64,000 nt of DNA. It comes from Escarpia spicata. Lineage: Eukaryota; Annelida; Polychaeta; Sabellida; Siboglinidae. The stretch lies in NCBI GenBank assembly GCA_963995525.1, contig OZ023210.1, positions 21,683,913 to 21,747,912 of the forward strand. The letters are read 5' to 3'. Below are positions 35,919 to 47,499 of this stretch, in pieces. The stretch's first letter is position 1. Every line of letters begins with the position of its first letter. The translations under genes and the position numbers were made by a program. Below the pieces are notes generated by a model. It made no database searches. It saw only the letters and a program-made list of their open reading frames with translations, and was not told the origin of the DNA.

Positions 35919-36146
35919 CCCAATTGTCTGCTCGGTTAGTTATGACCACCTCCCTGATCACATGGACGCCGTGTAGGTTTACTTGCCACCAGGCACGCCT
36001 TTCGGATTTGGTACGAGTGCAGCTTTTATTTATTAATATACGGTTTCTATTGCCATCCACTGCTCTCGAAGATACTTCATGTTCGTATGTTGAGGACATC
36101 TTTGTAGGCATCCCAAGAGCCAGATTGTGCATTAAATCCTTCACCA
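35919..36146 (-). CDS. F-type lectin exon A, unit 3
   Basis: 228 nt with a TTGCAG acceptor and a GGTGAGT donor, phase 1. It encodes HNLALGMPTKMSSTYEHEVS, SRAVDGNRN, SCTRTKSERRAWWQVNLHGV and VITNRADNWG. RxD is kept, but the His of CTHT is Arg here (CTRT), removing one ligand residue while the rest of the unit is well conserved. It is closest to exon A of unit 2 (51663-51893), including intron sequence. Confidence 0.9.
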
Positions 36147-36679
36147 CTGCAACGGATTATTCATCACTTTAATACGTTCAACAGAGTACACACGAAAAAC
36201 GTAGGCTGGCTGCAAAGTTCACTCCAATTTCCTGGCAAATGAGTAATCAATAGTATGTGTATATTATATTACTTACGACACAGAAGTGAAGCGTTCAATA
36301 ACAGTTTAACACACGTTAACAAAGACCGAGCTTGCGAAACCAACTACAACAGACGTATTTTCAATCGTGCAGAGATTGAACAACAAACACTAGCACAGAG
36401 TGGTAACGCTTGCCGCACACCGCCCGATTGTCCACGTAGCGAGGCATCTCGACCGTCGTAGCCCAATCGCTGAAGATCAAAGGCGTAAGACTGGTCTACG
36501 ACTCACCGCCGCACACTGCTACAATTGTTAACTGTATACATATATAAACCTAGCGTTATTCTTATGAAACATTGGCTGCAACCTTTCTGTTTGTATCTTA
36601 ATTTCAACAATATTGCGCCTTCCGTTGAAGAAATTGTTCAGGCAATTGTTAATGTTTTAGGCATTTTCGTGATTAACAT

Positions 36680-38455
36680 ATTAGTTAATCGGAGGCAGAA
36701 GGACAAAAAACGTAGGGTGTGGGTAAAGATATGGGCAGGGAGACATGATGAACAAGGGTGTTACAACAACCTTGTAAGAGTTGGCCTTGTAAAGGAGTTG
36801 GCCGCAGAAGATGCTGGCAGCTTTCGAAATTTTGCCAGGCTGTGTCCTGTGTTGTTTGACACCCTTCAGAACTTAGAATCCAACCCGATGTCCGCCAATT
36901 GTCACGGAAATATCGGAGGGCAGATCGTTTCGATGTTTTGAGGTGAGGAAGATGATGCCTCTGACTTCTCGGTGTTCAACTTAAGTTGGTTTCGTTCAAA
37001 CCAGTCGTTCACCTCAGTCGGTGCCCCACTGTCATGTAAATTTAGACTGTGAGTGTAAATTTTATTAGTGATAATACTGTATTGTTAACTGTCTCTACTA
37101 TGTTGTGTGTAATGCATTTTTGGCAAATTCATGTTTGAATCTGAACATATCCAGATTATTTCTTTCAAGTGTTCAGTGCTGATGAATATCATAGATGTGT
37201 GTGTTTGGAAAACATTGAAGTAGTAGGGTAAAATATTGTTAATTAATTTGTAGTAACATTTTAATTGTTGGATTTTATAAATGTCATCCAACTTTAACAA
37301 CTGAAGTCTTTTAAAAATAGGACTTGTTTGAGCATTATATTTACTTAAGAATGTTATTCGTATTGCTTTTTTCTGTAATTTGAAAATTCGATGTGCCTAG
37401 TGACCCCATAAAAGTAAGCCACAATTTATATGAGGGAGAATAAGAGCATTGTACATAATATATAATGTATTAAGTGGTAAAACATGTTTAACAAGTTTAT
37501 TTAATATGCCTATTGTTTTAGATATTTTATTTGCTATTTTGTTTGGATGACTCTGCCAGTTTAAATGGTTATTTATTGTGATGCCTAAAAATTAAATAAT
37601 TTACACATTCAATGTATGCCCCAACTATTTGGAACACAGGGTATTCTACTTTCTTTTGAGGCATATGAAAAATCACGAATTTAGTCGTTTTGGCATTTTA
37701 TAAGCTTTCAACTAATTGCTAATCTTTGTTAGTTCTTTGTTAATATTTTCACTTCGAATTTGGTCTTCTGAATCGTGAAATGTATTTAGTGTACTAGTAA
37801 GGGTGGTGTCATCAGCATACGTTATAATTTTAAAAGGTCACTTGATGGACACCAGTGTTGATGACTATTTCTTTACACTTAACATTTTCAATTTCTACGT
37901 ACTGCTTACGATTTTGTAAATAACTTACACAAATCCAGGCCATTTAATCGGTACATAGTAATTTAACTTCTGTACCAATAATTGTGTCAAATGCTTTTGA
38001 TAAATCAAGGAATATATTTATTGAAGTAGCTGAATTATCAAGTTCTTGTATAATTATGTCTATAATTACGAGTGTAGCAAGGTCTGTAGAATGTTTCTTT
38101 CTAAACCCATATTGGCTATAGTGTAGCACTTTGGAATGGAAGTAATTATGGATTTGATCAAACATAGCCCTTTCAAAAAAATTAGAAATCACTGGCAGGA
38201 TAGAAATAGGTCGATAATTGGTAAAGTCAGAAACATCCCTTTTTGGAAAAGGGGTATGACTTTTGCAATGTTTAATTTGTCTGGAAATATACCAGTTATT
38301 ATTGATTGATTAATAAGTACAATTACTGCATTGCTAATATCCTTCTTCATCTTGTTTCCCCCTCTGATCGTCAAACAACATACCAACTATCGAGCCGCAA
38401 TCTACCCAGCAGAGAGAGGCTCGTCGTGACCCTGAGATTTCTTGCAACAGGTATG
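36680..38455 (+). pseudogene. PIF/Harbinger transposase relic, split by a LINE
   Basis: Segment 1 (about 36684-36885) encodes NRRQKDKKRRVWVKIWAGRH, GCYNNLVRVGLVKELAAEDA and FRNFARLCPVLFDTLQNLES. Segment 2 (about 38361-38450) continues with PLIVKQHTNYRAAI and, after a shift, RERLVVTLRFLATG, ending at a CAG|GTATGC possible donor. Together they match the N-terminal part of Harbinger/HARBI1-type nucleases (WVRPW.., FRNFxRM, ERLAxTLRFLATG). The DDE catalytic region that should follow was not found. A minus-strand LINE occupies the gap. Confidence 0.65.
37050..38355 (-). pseudogene. CR1/L2-group LINE fragment inserted in the Harbinger relic
   Basis: Minus-strand pieces: KMKKDISNAVIVLINQSI, KLNIAKVIPLFQKG, an NYRPIS-like block, ISNFFERAMFDQIHNYFHSK, YGFRKKHSTDLATLV and LDLSKAFDTI. 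A YADDTTL catalytic box is at about 37808-37819, and the C-terminal MLKLDDIYKIQQLKCYYKLI ends the series. Several frameshifts and stops. It is the same broad family as 25.4-26.8 kb. Confidence 0.8.
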
Positions 38456-40839
38456 CAATCCTATTTTATTATGAATTGTATGCTATATGAATGAACGTGG
38501 AACGATTTTTATATTGGATAAAAAAGCTAAGCCAAATTTATGATTGTGTCATTATTGATAACTGTCAAATCAGTAATAAGTACACATTCTCTGAATAATT
38601 ATTTCGTTAGCTTCTGTTGAATAAACTGCATATTTCAACTAGACAATAGTCACCAATACTTCAACAATCCGTTTTACTTCATTTAAAAAAAAAAGTGAGA
38701 CACACAGGAGCCTGGCTTTCCAGTTCAGGATGCTACGCTACGACTATTCACAACTGAATATATAGACCTAACGTTATTCTTATATTCGCCATAAATGTCA
38801 CTATTATTGGATACATCGACTAGAACATTTCACTGCTACTGTGTATGTACACAGAACTCCCTAGTTAGGTGCGACGCAGCAAAGGGCACTGTTGTGAAAT
38901 AAACTATTAAATGTGTCCTTTAACAAATTGTAGCTGGATTGTGATGATTTAAAAATCTATTTAGATGGCGATTCAAACCCACTATACATTACAGTTACAT
39001 TCATAATAGGTCATTACACAGAACAATAAATTCTTATGGGTAACGATTACTTATCTGAAATGAGCAAATACATTAGCAAATACATTAAGTTATACTGCCT
39101 ATAAAAAGCGTGTACCCCATATTTAAAAGTTCAAAAAGTAGCCCGCTGGTCTTCTGTCATGATAATTACTAAAATAAATAATGTTCAAGTAAAACAAGTA
39201 GGTGTACTTTTGTTCTGGTAAATTAGAGTAAACAGTAAAAATACATCTTAATTTCAATTGCAATTTGTTTAAGTTGACAATGTAGATTATGAATACAATG
39301 TGTCCTTTGAAAACAAAAGTTGCTCGAAGAACTTTAGTATTTGCAATACGTTTAAAAGACAACTGTATATATATATATAAATGTGAAAAAGGTAACCCGC
39401 ATCGACCTTCCAGTTAGTTTTAGATTGACAAATATTTGGTATGTGTGTCCGTACCGGTCGATATAAATTATTTGCAAATATGTTTAGCAGATGATCAATG
39501 GCCGATCCAGGGGGCCTGGGGGCACGCGCCCCATAGACCTTTGGAATTTGGCGTGCCCGCAGACCTTTCTGAATGGGCCCACGTGACCGTGCCTCCTAGA
39601 TCCCTGGAAATATGTGCCTCCGTTCAAGTTATAATAAGCTGAAATTACGCCGACAAGGCGGCGAACATTTTTCAACAGATTGAACATTTTCAATCGCCAC
39701 GATTGCCTCCAACTCGACGTAAGACTGGGCAATCATAGTCTTAAGCACACACGCACACCGCCACGATTATGCACAAAGAAAACAGTTTCACTAATAATGC
39801 TTTCATGGATAGCAGAAAACGTTCACTCTTTCAATGCGATGTCGCCACAGCTGTGCGAACGTCGTACTTGGCTATCGCTGGTTAGCCGCGAAAACACAAG
39901 GCATTTGACACAATCAGCTGAGGTAAGCTACTGCCTACTGAGTCTTTCATCGGCGACTCGAAGCTACGAATCAATCGAATGATCTTTGCGGATACCGCGC
40001 TTGAACCAAGTGTGAAATAACAATAATACTCATTTAATTACCACCAATATCCTCGGAAAATCCTAGCTGAGTGGCGCAACAAATTCAAAGGATTAAGCAT
40101 TCTCATTGTCAAGTACAGGGCAAAAGTCATCAATAGACTAGATGGATGGTATTGCTAAGAAACCAAGGAGCAAGCCCGTAGCCAGGGGGATTCACGTAAA
40201 CCCCCCTTTTTGTGAACCCTCCTTTCTCCAAAATGTGAACCCCCCTCAAAATTGCATCTTTAAAATGTGAACCACTAAATTATTGTATTTCATGTTTCTC
40301 AAAAGCGTTAACCCCCACCTAAAAGCTGCTGGATAGTGTTTACGCATTACAAAATACTGGTGAATGAACGGGGTAACGATGATGTAACAATTGTGAGCAC
40401 ATAAATTAAGCCATATAAAATAATTCATTAAACATTCATTATCATTAAACGAGAGGTGCGGCCTTTTATTTTTAGTATGCTGATTTAGGTAACTAACGAC
40501 TGTCAAAGAGGCTACTCTCAACAATCAACAACTTAAGATGTGTTATTTATTATTAGTATGTGCACTTTCGCGTGGCAGACGTGATGTAGTTCGCGTCTGT
40601 TTCGCTTGTGCCATTCCGCACGAACTGATTCATCACAGTTCTTTTGTAGAAGTGGAATAAATAGATATATAAATAAATAAAATATTTAAATGAATAGATA
40701 CATGTATAATTAAAATGTTCATATGATAAAAAAAGTCAAACAATACTCGTTAAAAAGTCAGTAGAAATTGCACTAAAAAGTAATAAAAATGTAAATAAAT
40801 AATTTTAAAAGGTCAATTCCATGGATTCATGTGATGGTT
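38456..40839. other. Intronic or intergenic DNA, no gene seen
   Basis: AT-rich. 38745-38775 (ACTGAATATATAGACCTAACG then TTATTCTTAT) resembles 36530-36565 on the other side of the Harbinger relic, a possible direct duplication around it. Segments near 39497 (GGCCGATCCAGGGGGCC) and 40174 (GTAGCCAGGGGG) look like ends of DNA transposons, but partners could not be confirmed. The 92-codon minus ORF at 40246-40524 is unassigned. A (TAAA)n-like stretch at 40655-40800 may be the 3' tail of the LINE that follows. Confidence 0.4.
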
Positions 40840-43441
40840 TCCTATTTTGAAATGACCAGCTCCAATTGTCGCCACTGTTCACGGTCGAGTGCGCGCAGAG
40901 CGTCGACGTCGGCACGGCAACGTAGCGTACGACCTATGCGTCGCAGGTCCGCGCTCAACGCTGTCGGCAGAGTCGTTCGCGGTCGACCCATGTATGTCGT
41001 GACACCTGTGTCGATCGCTCGTTGAGCGGGTGCATCGGGTGGCATACGGAGCACGTGCCCGAATAGACTCCATCTTGCAGTTATGACAGCTTCGCCGATG
41101 GGACGATCTAGTTCTGATTTCGTGAGTCCCATGTACTCATGTTGTACGTCAGCACAGGCACAACGAAGGATGCGTATAACCATAGCCGCAGCTGTAGAAA
41201 GATTTGTGATCGCCTAAACCAGTGTCCACAGCTTGCGGAAGGCGACGTTGGCCAGCTGCTTTCGGCGAGCGACATCTTCGGCTTCACCGAGGAGCGATCC
41301 AAGCTTGCGTGTCATACGCCACTCTTCCTGAATGCGGTCAGCGTGTCGGCTGATACTTGTTCGTTCTGTTTTCGACGCGTTGATCGTCAGCGACCATTCC
41401 GCCAAGCAAGCTGGCGCGATGCGCTCGATCTCGTCGAGGAACGAACGAGAAGAGCTGACGAAGTCCGTGTCGTCAGCGTACTCGACGTCCAGCGGTAGGG
41501 TGGCATCGGCTGGTGGACGTGTCGGAAGGCGCGAGCGAAGGTTACGGAGTGCCTCTTCGAGGTACACAATGAATAACATCGGGCTGACGCTGTCGCCTTG
41601 CGGCATTCCGATGGATGTGGCGAATCAATGACAATCTCCTGTTAAGAGACGCGGCTCGAGCGACGTGGCGGCGGGTAGGAAGCGAATCATCCGCTGTTCC
41701 GACTCGTCGAGGAATGTTTGTAGCGTATCAAGCAGCTTGTCGCGACGTATGGTGTCGAAGGCGCGACTCAGGTCAATGCCGAGGAATTCGATTGGTACGT
41801 GCTGACGCTGCGCTTTAGCACAGAGCCAACGATACCCGAAAACTACGTCGGCCGTGCTGCGTCCGCATCGGAATCCCGATTGCGACGGCGACAGGTAGTC
41901 GTCAACTTACGGCGTGATCCTCGATAGAACGATGAGAGATATAGTCTTTCGGAGTACTGATAGTAAAACTATCGGACGCACACTCGTTAGTCGACCTATC
42001 GGTTTGCCCGGCTTCTGTATCAATACGAGCACACCTTTGCCTAGGTCGAGCGGTTCGTGTTTTTCCAGCGCATCGTTGAAAATGCTGGGAATCGTGTCTG
42101 CTAGCAGGCCAGCCGTGCATTTGAAGAATTCGGCCGGTATGCCGTCTTGCCCGCTGGCTCGGCCGCAGTTCAATTTCCCGATCGCTCGCTTGACTTCTTC
42201 GGTTGTGATTGGGTCTGCCAGTCGCGATGGTCTTCCGGTGAAGGCAGACAGTTCTTCTACGGTTTCGTCGCTGAAGTGGCGACTGAAGTGTTCGGTGACC
42301 CGCAAGTTCAGTTCGGCTGTGTTACAGATAACGCGTCCAGCGTCGTCGTGGATCAGTAGCTTGGCGGCAGGATTCCTCGTCATCTCATGAACGGCAGGAA
42401 CAATTTTTGCGCCATCGTGGAGACATTCAACTTCTGACGCTAGCCTGTCTAGTCTCGCTGAGGCGTTATCGCGAGCTTTTCAGCTCATAGCGTGCAAGAT
42501 TGTGTTGCGCTGGCGCTTCAGGTCGCATCGGAGTGTTCTGCAGCCATAGTTTCAACTTGCGTTGTTCCTCTGACATTCCCGCCATTTCAACACAGTGAGG
42601 GACACCTCGTCTGGCCGCTGGGGCGGTCCGACCGATGGTCAGTTCCGCCGCCGACTTCAGAACATGTTCTACTGTGTTCCATCTCGAACTAGCTGACGTG
42701 GTCGTATTGACTTCCGATAGTGCTTCTGACACGACGTCACGAAACCGTGCGCGGAAGGGATCTTTAGCTAACAACTCGGTGTTGTAGCGAACGCATTTCA
42801 CTGAGCGCAACTTCTCGATTTGACCCCAAACGCAGACGGTGGTCGCTATCGAGTAAAGTGCCGGCGTGTGATCGAGAGTCTGTCAAGAGCCTTTTGTGTG
42901 TCTGTCGACAGATTGTAAATGTCACACTTTAACTGTTTATTCTGAAAAAAACTTGACACACCCACACTCCTCGGTGCCTCGCTTATTATATCAATGTGAA
43001 CATATTCAAAACAACTGCACACACGATGAAATGTTTCGCGTAATTCAGTTATATTAACAGCATGCTATCATTGCTTTTATGAACACAAGTGGGTATATGG
43101 GTACACTGTGACCTGTCGTCACATCGCGACGCTGTCCTTGCCATGTTGTTTTGTGACGAGCGGCGTGTTGGAATGCAGTGTTGCAGACAAACAGGCCGTG
43201 TACCTCGAGAAAGTCGGCGAGGGCTATGCCGTTGATGTTCCGTCTGCCACGCGAGTGTTTTCCCATGAATTCCTCGTCAAACTTCTTGTAACCGAGCTTG
43301 CTGTTGAAATCACCAGCGATGTAAAATAGGGCATTCGACGAGTACCGCGACGTCAGACTTGCGAGTTCGGCGAAGAACTCGTCTTGCTCGGCATTGTTGG
43401 TGTTAACGCGCTGCGACGTCGGGCCGTATACGTTTAAGATA
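40840..43441 (-). pseudogene. RTE-like LINE (AP endonuclease plus reverse transcriptase), 5'-truncated and frameshifted
   Basis: In minus-strand order: endonuclease blocks LNVYGPTSQRVNTNNAEQ, LFYIAGDFNSKLGY (catalytic GDFN) and MGKHSRGRRNINGIALADFL, then DSDHRLRLG (SDH) near 42840. RT blocks follow: TTEEVKRAIGKLNCGRASGQ, DGIPAEFF, VLVLIQKPGKP, MPQGDSVSPMLFIVYLEEAL and VEYADDTDFVSS (YADD at 41469-41480). The tail includes RKLWTLV, SLFGHVLRMP and GRPRTTLPTALSADLRRIG. The element starts within the endonuclease, and a 186-bp repeat interrupts it at 42909-43094. It is GC-rich against an AT-rich background, so the copy may be fairly young, but multiple frameshifts make it inactive. Confidence 0.85.
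42909..43094. repeat. 186-bp repeat, copy 1 (inside the LINE endonuclease)
   Basis: Begins CAGATTGTAAATGTCACAC and ends GAACACAAGTGGGT. It matches 44021-44207 in the same orientation with only a handful of differences. In the LINE it replaces about eight codons between the VPIY and CRQTHK blocks. No ORF. It may be a small non-autonomous element or part of a local rearrangement. Confidence 0.85.
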
Positions 43442-44020
43442 TGTAGCGAGTGTATTTCTTAATTATAAGCTGCAAACCAGGTAGACAAACCCATCTGGCA
43501 TAACCCGAATCATAATTTTCAACTATTGAGTTGGAACGCGAATTTCGATGAATAATTGTATTTAACCAATACTAAATAAAGTTTAATTTCACCTATTTTA
43601 AAATGCGAGTGCTGATGAGAAATCGTGTCATTGTGTAGTTGTATGGTTGCTGAAGTACTGTGGTTGCTAGTTGCATGTTTGTATGTTTCAGAAAGGGGAG
43701 CCTTATCGCTGATGAAGAGGCAAGAATGTGTGAAGGGCCTTTATTAACAATTATTATGTCCATTTTGTGTACCGTAAAGTTGTAAAATACAGTTTGTGTT
43801 TCCTGGAGTCAATGTGGTGTACAGGATATGGTACTTGACTGTTTGACACCTAGAATTTAATTCAAATTGCACAAGAGTACAATGATTTTCTAATCTTCTA
43901 TTTACCTGGCTTGTTTTGTAAAGGTTTGTTTATTTACTAACTTAATTATGTTTATGATAAATTATGGAACTTTTGCACATCAGATCATACAAATATATAA
44001 TGTATTAATTGAGTGAAAAC
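43442..44020. other. Unassigned DNA between LINE start and repeat copy 2
   Basis: AT-rich, no ORF above background, no recognised repeat. Confidence 0.5.
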
Positions 44021-44207
44021 CAGATTGTAAATGTCACACTTTAACTGTTTATTCAGAAAAAAACTTGGACACACCCACACTCCTCGGTGCCTCGCTTATT
44101 ATATGAATGTGAACATATTCAAAACAACTGCACACACGATGAAATGTTTCGCGTAATTCAGTTATATTAACAGCATGCTATCACTGCTTTTATGAACACA
44201 AGTGGGT
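44021..44207. repeat. 187-bp repeat, copy 2
   Basis: Near-identical direct copy of 42909-43094, about 0.93 kb away. Neither copy has obvious terminal inverted repeats. Flanking bases differ (CGA/ATATGG against AAC/GTAAAT), so no shared target duplication is seen. Confidence 0.85.
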
Positions 44208-44305
44208 GTAAATTAGATTTAATCAGGCAACAAAATGGGTACCAATCTCCACAGACCTCATATGAGTCCCACTTTGTTTGAAAACGCACCTCCAAAACGA
44301 CCTCA

Positions 44306-46565
44306 TTATGGGCCTGCTGGGGATGCTAATGTGGTGTTTGTATATGAGTCAATAAGATGAAAGAATATAAGACGAAACCACATGGTCCACCAATTTCGCA
44401 CCCACTTGATGGTTCCTCCAGTTACAAATGTTAACCTCTGCATTATGAGCCCCCACGTGAACATGTGGGGCCTCCTTGAGTCTGAATTGGTAAAATGTGA
44501 ACCCCCCATTGTGAAAAGCTGGCTACGAGTCTGTAGGGAGGGTATGCAGTATTAAAAAGATAGGTTGTTAGATGACGGTGAAATGAAACTATATTTCTGA
44601 CTGACTTAACACTAATAGGGAGTAAGTTCCACAAAGTTGGTGCAGCAACCAAAAAGGCTCGAGTTCCAGCATTCGTCTTACCTATGGGAATAAACAGTAG
44701 ATCAGAGTCTGCCGACTGAAGTATGTATGTATGTATGCAGGTTATTTGGAAGATATGGCTTGATAAGTAAATAAATAAATCAAATCAAAAACTTTCATTT
44801 TGCATATCCACAATGTATTTTACCTGGTAAAAGCTTCCGTCTAACTTTTTCAATACCGATGAAGTCAACGTGATAATGAATGACGTCATCGTACAAGTGA
44901 GGCAGTTCGTAATTGCCCTCCTTTCTGTTGATGGGGGTGTTCTGGTTGTCCTGATCCAGGTGGTTTCCTTGATTTGCCGGATTCTTTGGCTGGGTTCCTC
45001 GTCTACAATGTTTGCTCCCTTCCAGTCAATGTTGTGGCTTTCAGTCGTCGCATGGTCTGTAAGGGCGGATGGTAGATATCACTCTTTTTTCTGCTCCTTG
45101 TGTATTTCTCATTTTTCGTGTTGTTTACGTCCTTTCTGTGTTCCTCCAATCGTGTTTTAAGTAGTCTACCTGTCTCCCCAGTGTACTCAGCACAACAGTT
45201 CTTGCATGATATTTGGTACATCAGTTCACCCTGTTCTTCTAGATCTACTCTGTCCTTGGGATGTACCAACAGGCGCCTAATGGTGGTGTGGAGACGCACG
45301 GCTGTTGCTACTCCACGATTCTTCAGTAATCGATGTACTCTCTCTCTCTGAGACCCTCTCCACGTATGGGGTGACTGCTGGGCTCTGTAGTTTTTCGTCT
45401 TGCTGCTATCCGTCACCCTTTTCAAGGCCCAGGACGAATACGCACATACTGTGTTCCACCTCTTCCTTCTTGTCCCCCTCCTCTTAAATTATCGTCTAAC
45501 ACCTGTTCATAAGGTTTCTGACAACTCCTAACTTCTGATGTTTGAGGTGGTGGGACGGAAAGTTCAGGCACTGGTCAGTGTGCGTCTCCTTCCTGTACAC
45601 TGTGGACTTCACACTGCCATCTTCCTTTCTGGCGAACTTTGCATCCAAGAAGGGTATGCTGTTGTTCTCTTCGTCTTCTTTCGTGAAAATGATGCTACCC
45701 GTGGGATCTACAGTGTTCATTTAAGGCTTGATAAGTAATTGTACATCTTTTTAAAAATAATGCGATATCGCACAGGTAGCCAATGCAATGATCTTAGAAG
45801 TGGCACTGAGCGAGACAAATTACGAGATCTGGTAACTACCCTTGCCAAACAATTGTGGACACGCTGAAGTTTTGTAATGTACTTGCTAGCAATATTATAA
45901 AGGAGGGAATTGCAATAGTCAAGTCTGCTGCTAACAAAAGCTGTTGTAATAGTTTTAGTAACAGACAATGCACATAATGCTGAGACTAAAAACTAGAGTA
46001 TTCAGGGATAATATGTAAATTAACTTTGAACTGTTGCGACACCAGAAAGCCAACACCACCACCTCGTCCAACTGTACGTGGCCGATGATGGAATGTGTAA
46101 CCAGAAGGAGAAATGTCAGCAATGCAGCTGTGTCATGTGGTCTGAGTCTCAGTGACAACAAGGATGTTTATTTTCTTAGAAACGAATAAATCACAAAGCG
46201 AGGCTGACTTATCTCGAACAGATAGAACATTTGTAGTAGCTACCACGTATGTTACGCCTAACAGCTGGCCCAGGATTCAGACTTACATCTCTTGCTAGTA
46301 GTAGAATTATAGCTAATTTCAATGTTGGTGTAGAGGGGGGGGGGGGGATTGGCAGCAATCGTCGATTAAAATAAATGTTAAGACACACTAAACTGTGTAA
46401 ACAGGACAACGAATCGTGCAGCGTCTTGGGTTGAGAAAATGTTGCGTAGAAAACCAACCACTGCAAAGTAAGTAGCTTGCACAAGGCAAAATCATCACTT
46501 CTCGAAGCCACACAACAATATAAAAATAGAACACATAATACAAATAGTGGTGAAATGGTCTTCAT
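44306..46565 (-). pseudogene. CR1-like LINE with 2A-like N-terminus, internally deleted and split by a Penelope-like element
   Basis: The 5' end encodes a hydrophobic start (MKTISPLFVLCVLFLYCC), then LAIILLLARDVSLNPGP with the 2A-like core DVSLNPGP at 46266-46289, and a CSIC cysteine block. The endonuclease beginning (NVRSIRDKSASLCDLF, VVTETQ, GRGGGVGFLVS) runs to about 46000. It then jumps near 45960-46000 to the RT C-terminus (KTITTAFVSSRLDYCNSLLY, RSLHWLPVRYRI at 45968-45739). After the Penelope insertion it resumes at 44756 and ends with FLVAAPTLWNLLPISV. Most of the endonuclease and RT core is missing, so the copy is defective. Confidence 0.75.
44771..45724 (-). pseudogene. Penelope-like element, 5'-truncated, with GIY-YIG endonuclease
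   Basis: A 14-bp direct duplication (GGCTTGATAAGTAA at 44757-44770 and 45725-45738) brackets the insertion exactly. Minus-strand pieces are the RT C-terminus (NSIPFLDAKFARKEDGSVKS, TVYRKETHTDQCLNF, SHHLKHQKLGVV) and then the GIY-YIG endonuclease (MYQISCKNCCAEYTGETGRL, LKTRLEEHRKDV). A tail frame resembles DHATTESHNIDWKGANI. This RT/GIY-YIG order is diagnostic of Penelope-like elements, which have no LTR-type integrase. Frameshifts and 5' truncation make it inactive. It is younger than the CR1 copy it interrupts. Confidence 0.88.
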
Positions 46566-47499
46566 GACAGTCTAGCGTCCTCGAAAGGTGAATTATTAAT
46601 CAATATGCAAAATCTAAAACTGAAACGTAACAACAACGATAACCGTAACTATAATATAACAGTTCAGAACAAAAAGGGGGATCTACCCCAGCATTTCTGT
46701 AATTGCTGAGAAACCAGCTAATGCAAACAAGTTTGAATAACTTCAAGGCATAGTCGGTCTTACGAACAAAAGCCGTATTATCGCTCAGTCATCACAACAC
46801 TCTCAAATTATATTGAGAGATTTGAAGGTAATACAATCAATTCTCCAGACAGTTACGCTAGTACATAGACTGAGTACAACATTATCCACGGATGTATATC
46901 TTGGCAATGGCAAGAAGAATGTATAGTTTAAATTAAAGCGGACAACAACAATCGACCAGTAACTGAATAAGGCACTCGTATACAATCTGCTCATCATGGT
47001 AGCAAATAGAACGCTATGCAGCCGCAGGGAGAGAGTTAAAATGTTAAATTATGATAGAATAATAATTTATTTAATTAACTGTATATGACTAGTGCCAACT
47101 CTAGTAGCTAAACTGTAAATATAAGGCCTGTTAGGGGGAGGAGACCCAAATGCAGACACTACAGCTTAGCCAAAGAAAAACAACAACACTCTAAGACAGT
47201 GCACTGTATATATTATACAAATGTCAGTCACGAATGAATAACAAACGTCACAGGGGAATCAAACAAATAAAAGACTGCGTGAGTTAATGGTCTTATACAA
47301 ATAACTGGCATGAGCGATAAGGCTAAAAATATGAATCACAGTAACTATGAAGTCCATAAATAAATTTTAGGATACTTAGCTTGTGTTTTTATAGACTGCA
47401 TAGCAGCACCGTGTGCTCAAGATAATGTTAGATAAAATCAAATAGACAAACAAAGCTGTAATAGTAATAAAATAATCTCAGCTGGGGCACAAACACACA
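46566..47499. other. Unassigned DNA upstream of the 2A-like CR1 copy
   Basis: AT-rich, with no supported ORF. The 64-codon ORF at 46803-46997 is unassigned. It could include the LINE 5' UTR. Confidence 0.4.

Noticed and set aside
40174..44531. GTAGCCAG near 40181 and its complement near 44521 as ends of one 4.35-kb transposon
   Set aside because: Only about 8 bp match, no target duplication was found, and the interior is several unrelated retroelements. More likely chance or two different elements.
46209..46565. Signal-peptide-like start (MKTISPLFVLCVLFLYCC) as the first exon of the lectin gene
   Set aside because: The same frame runs into a 2A-like motif and LINE endonuclease text, so it belongs to the CR1-like element.
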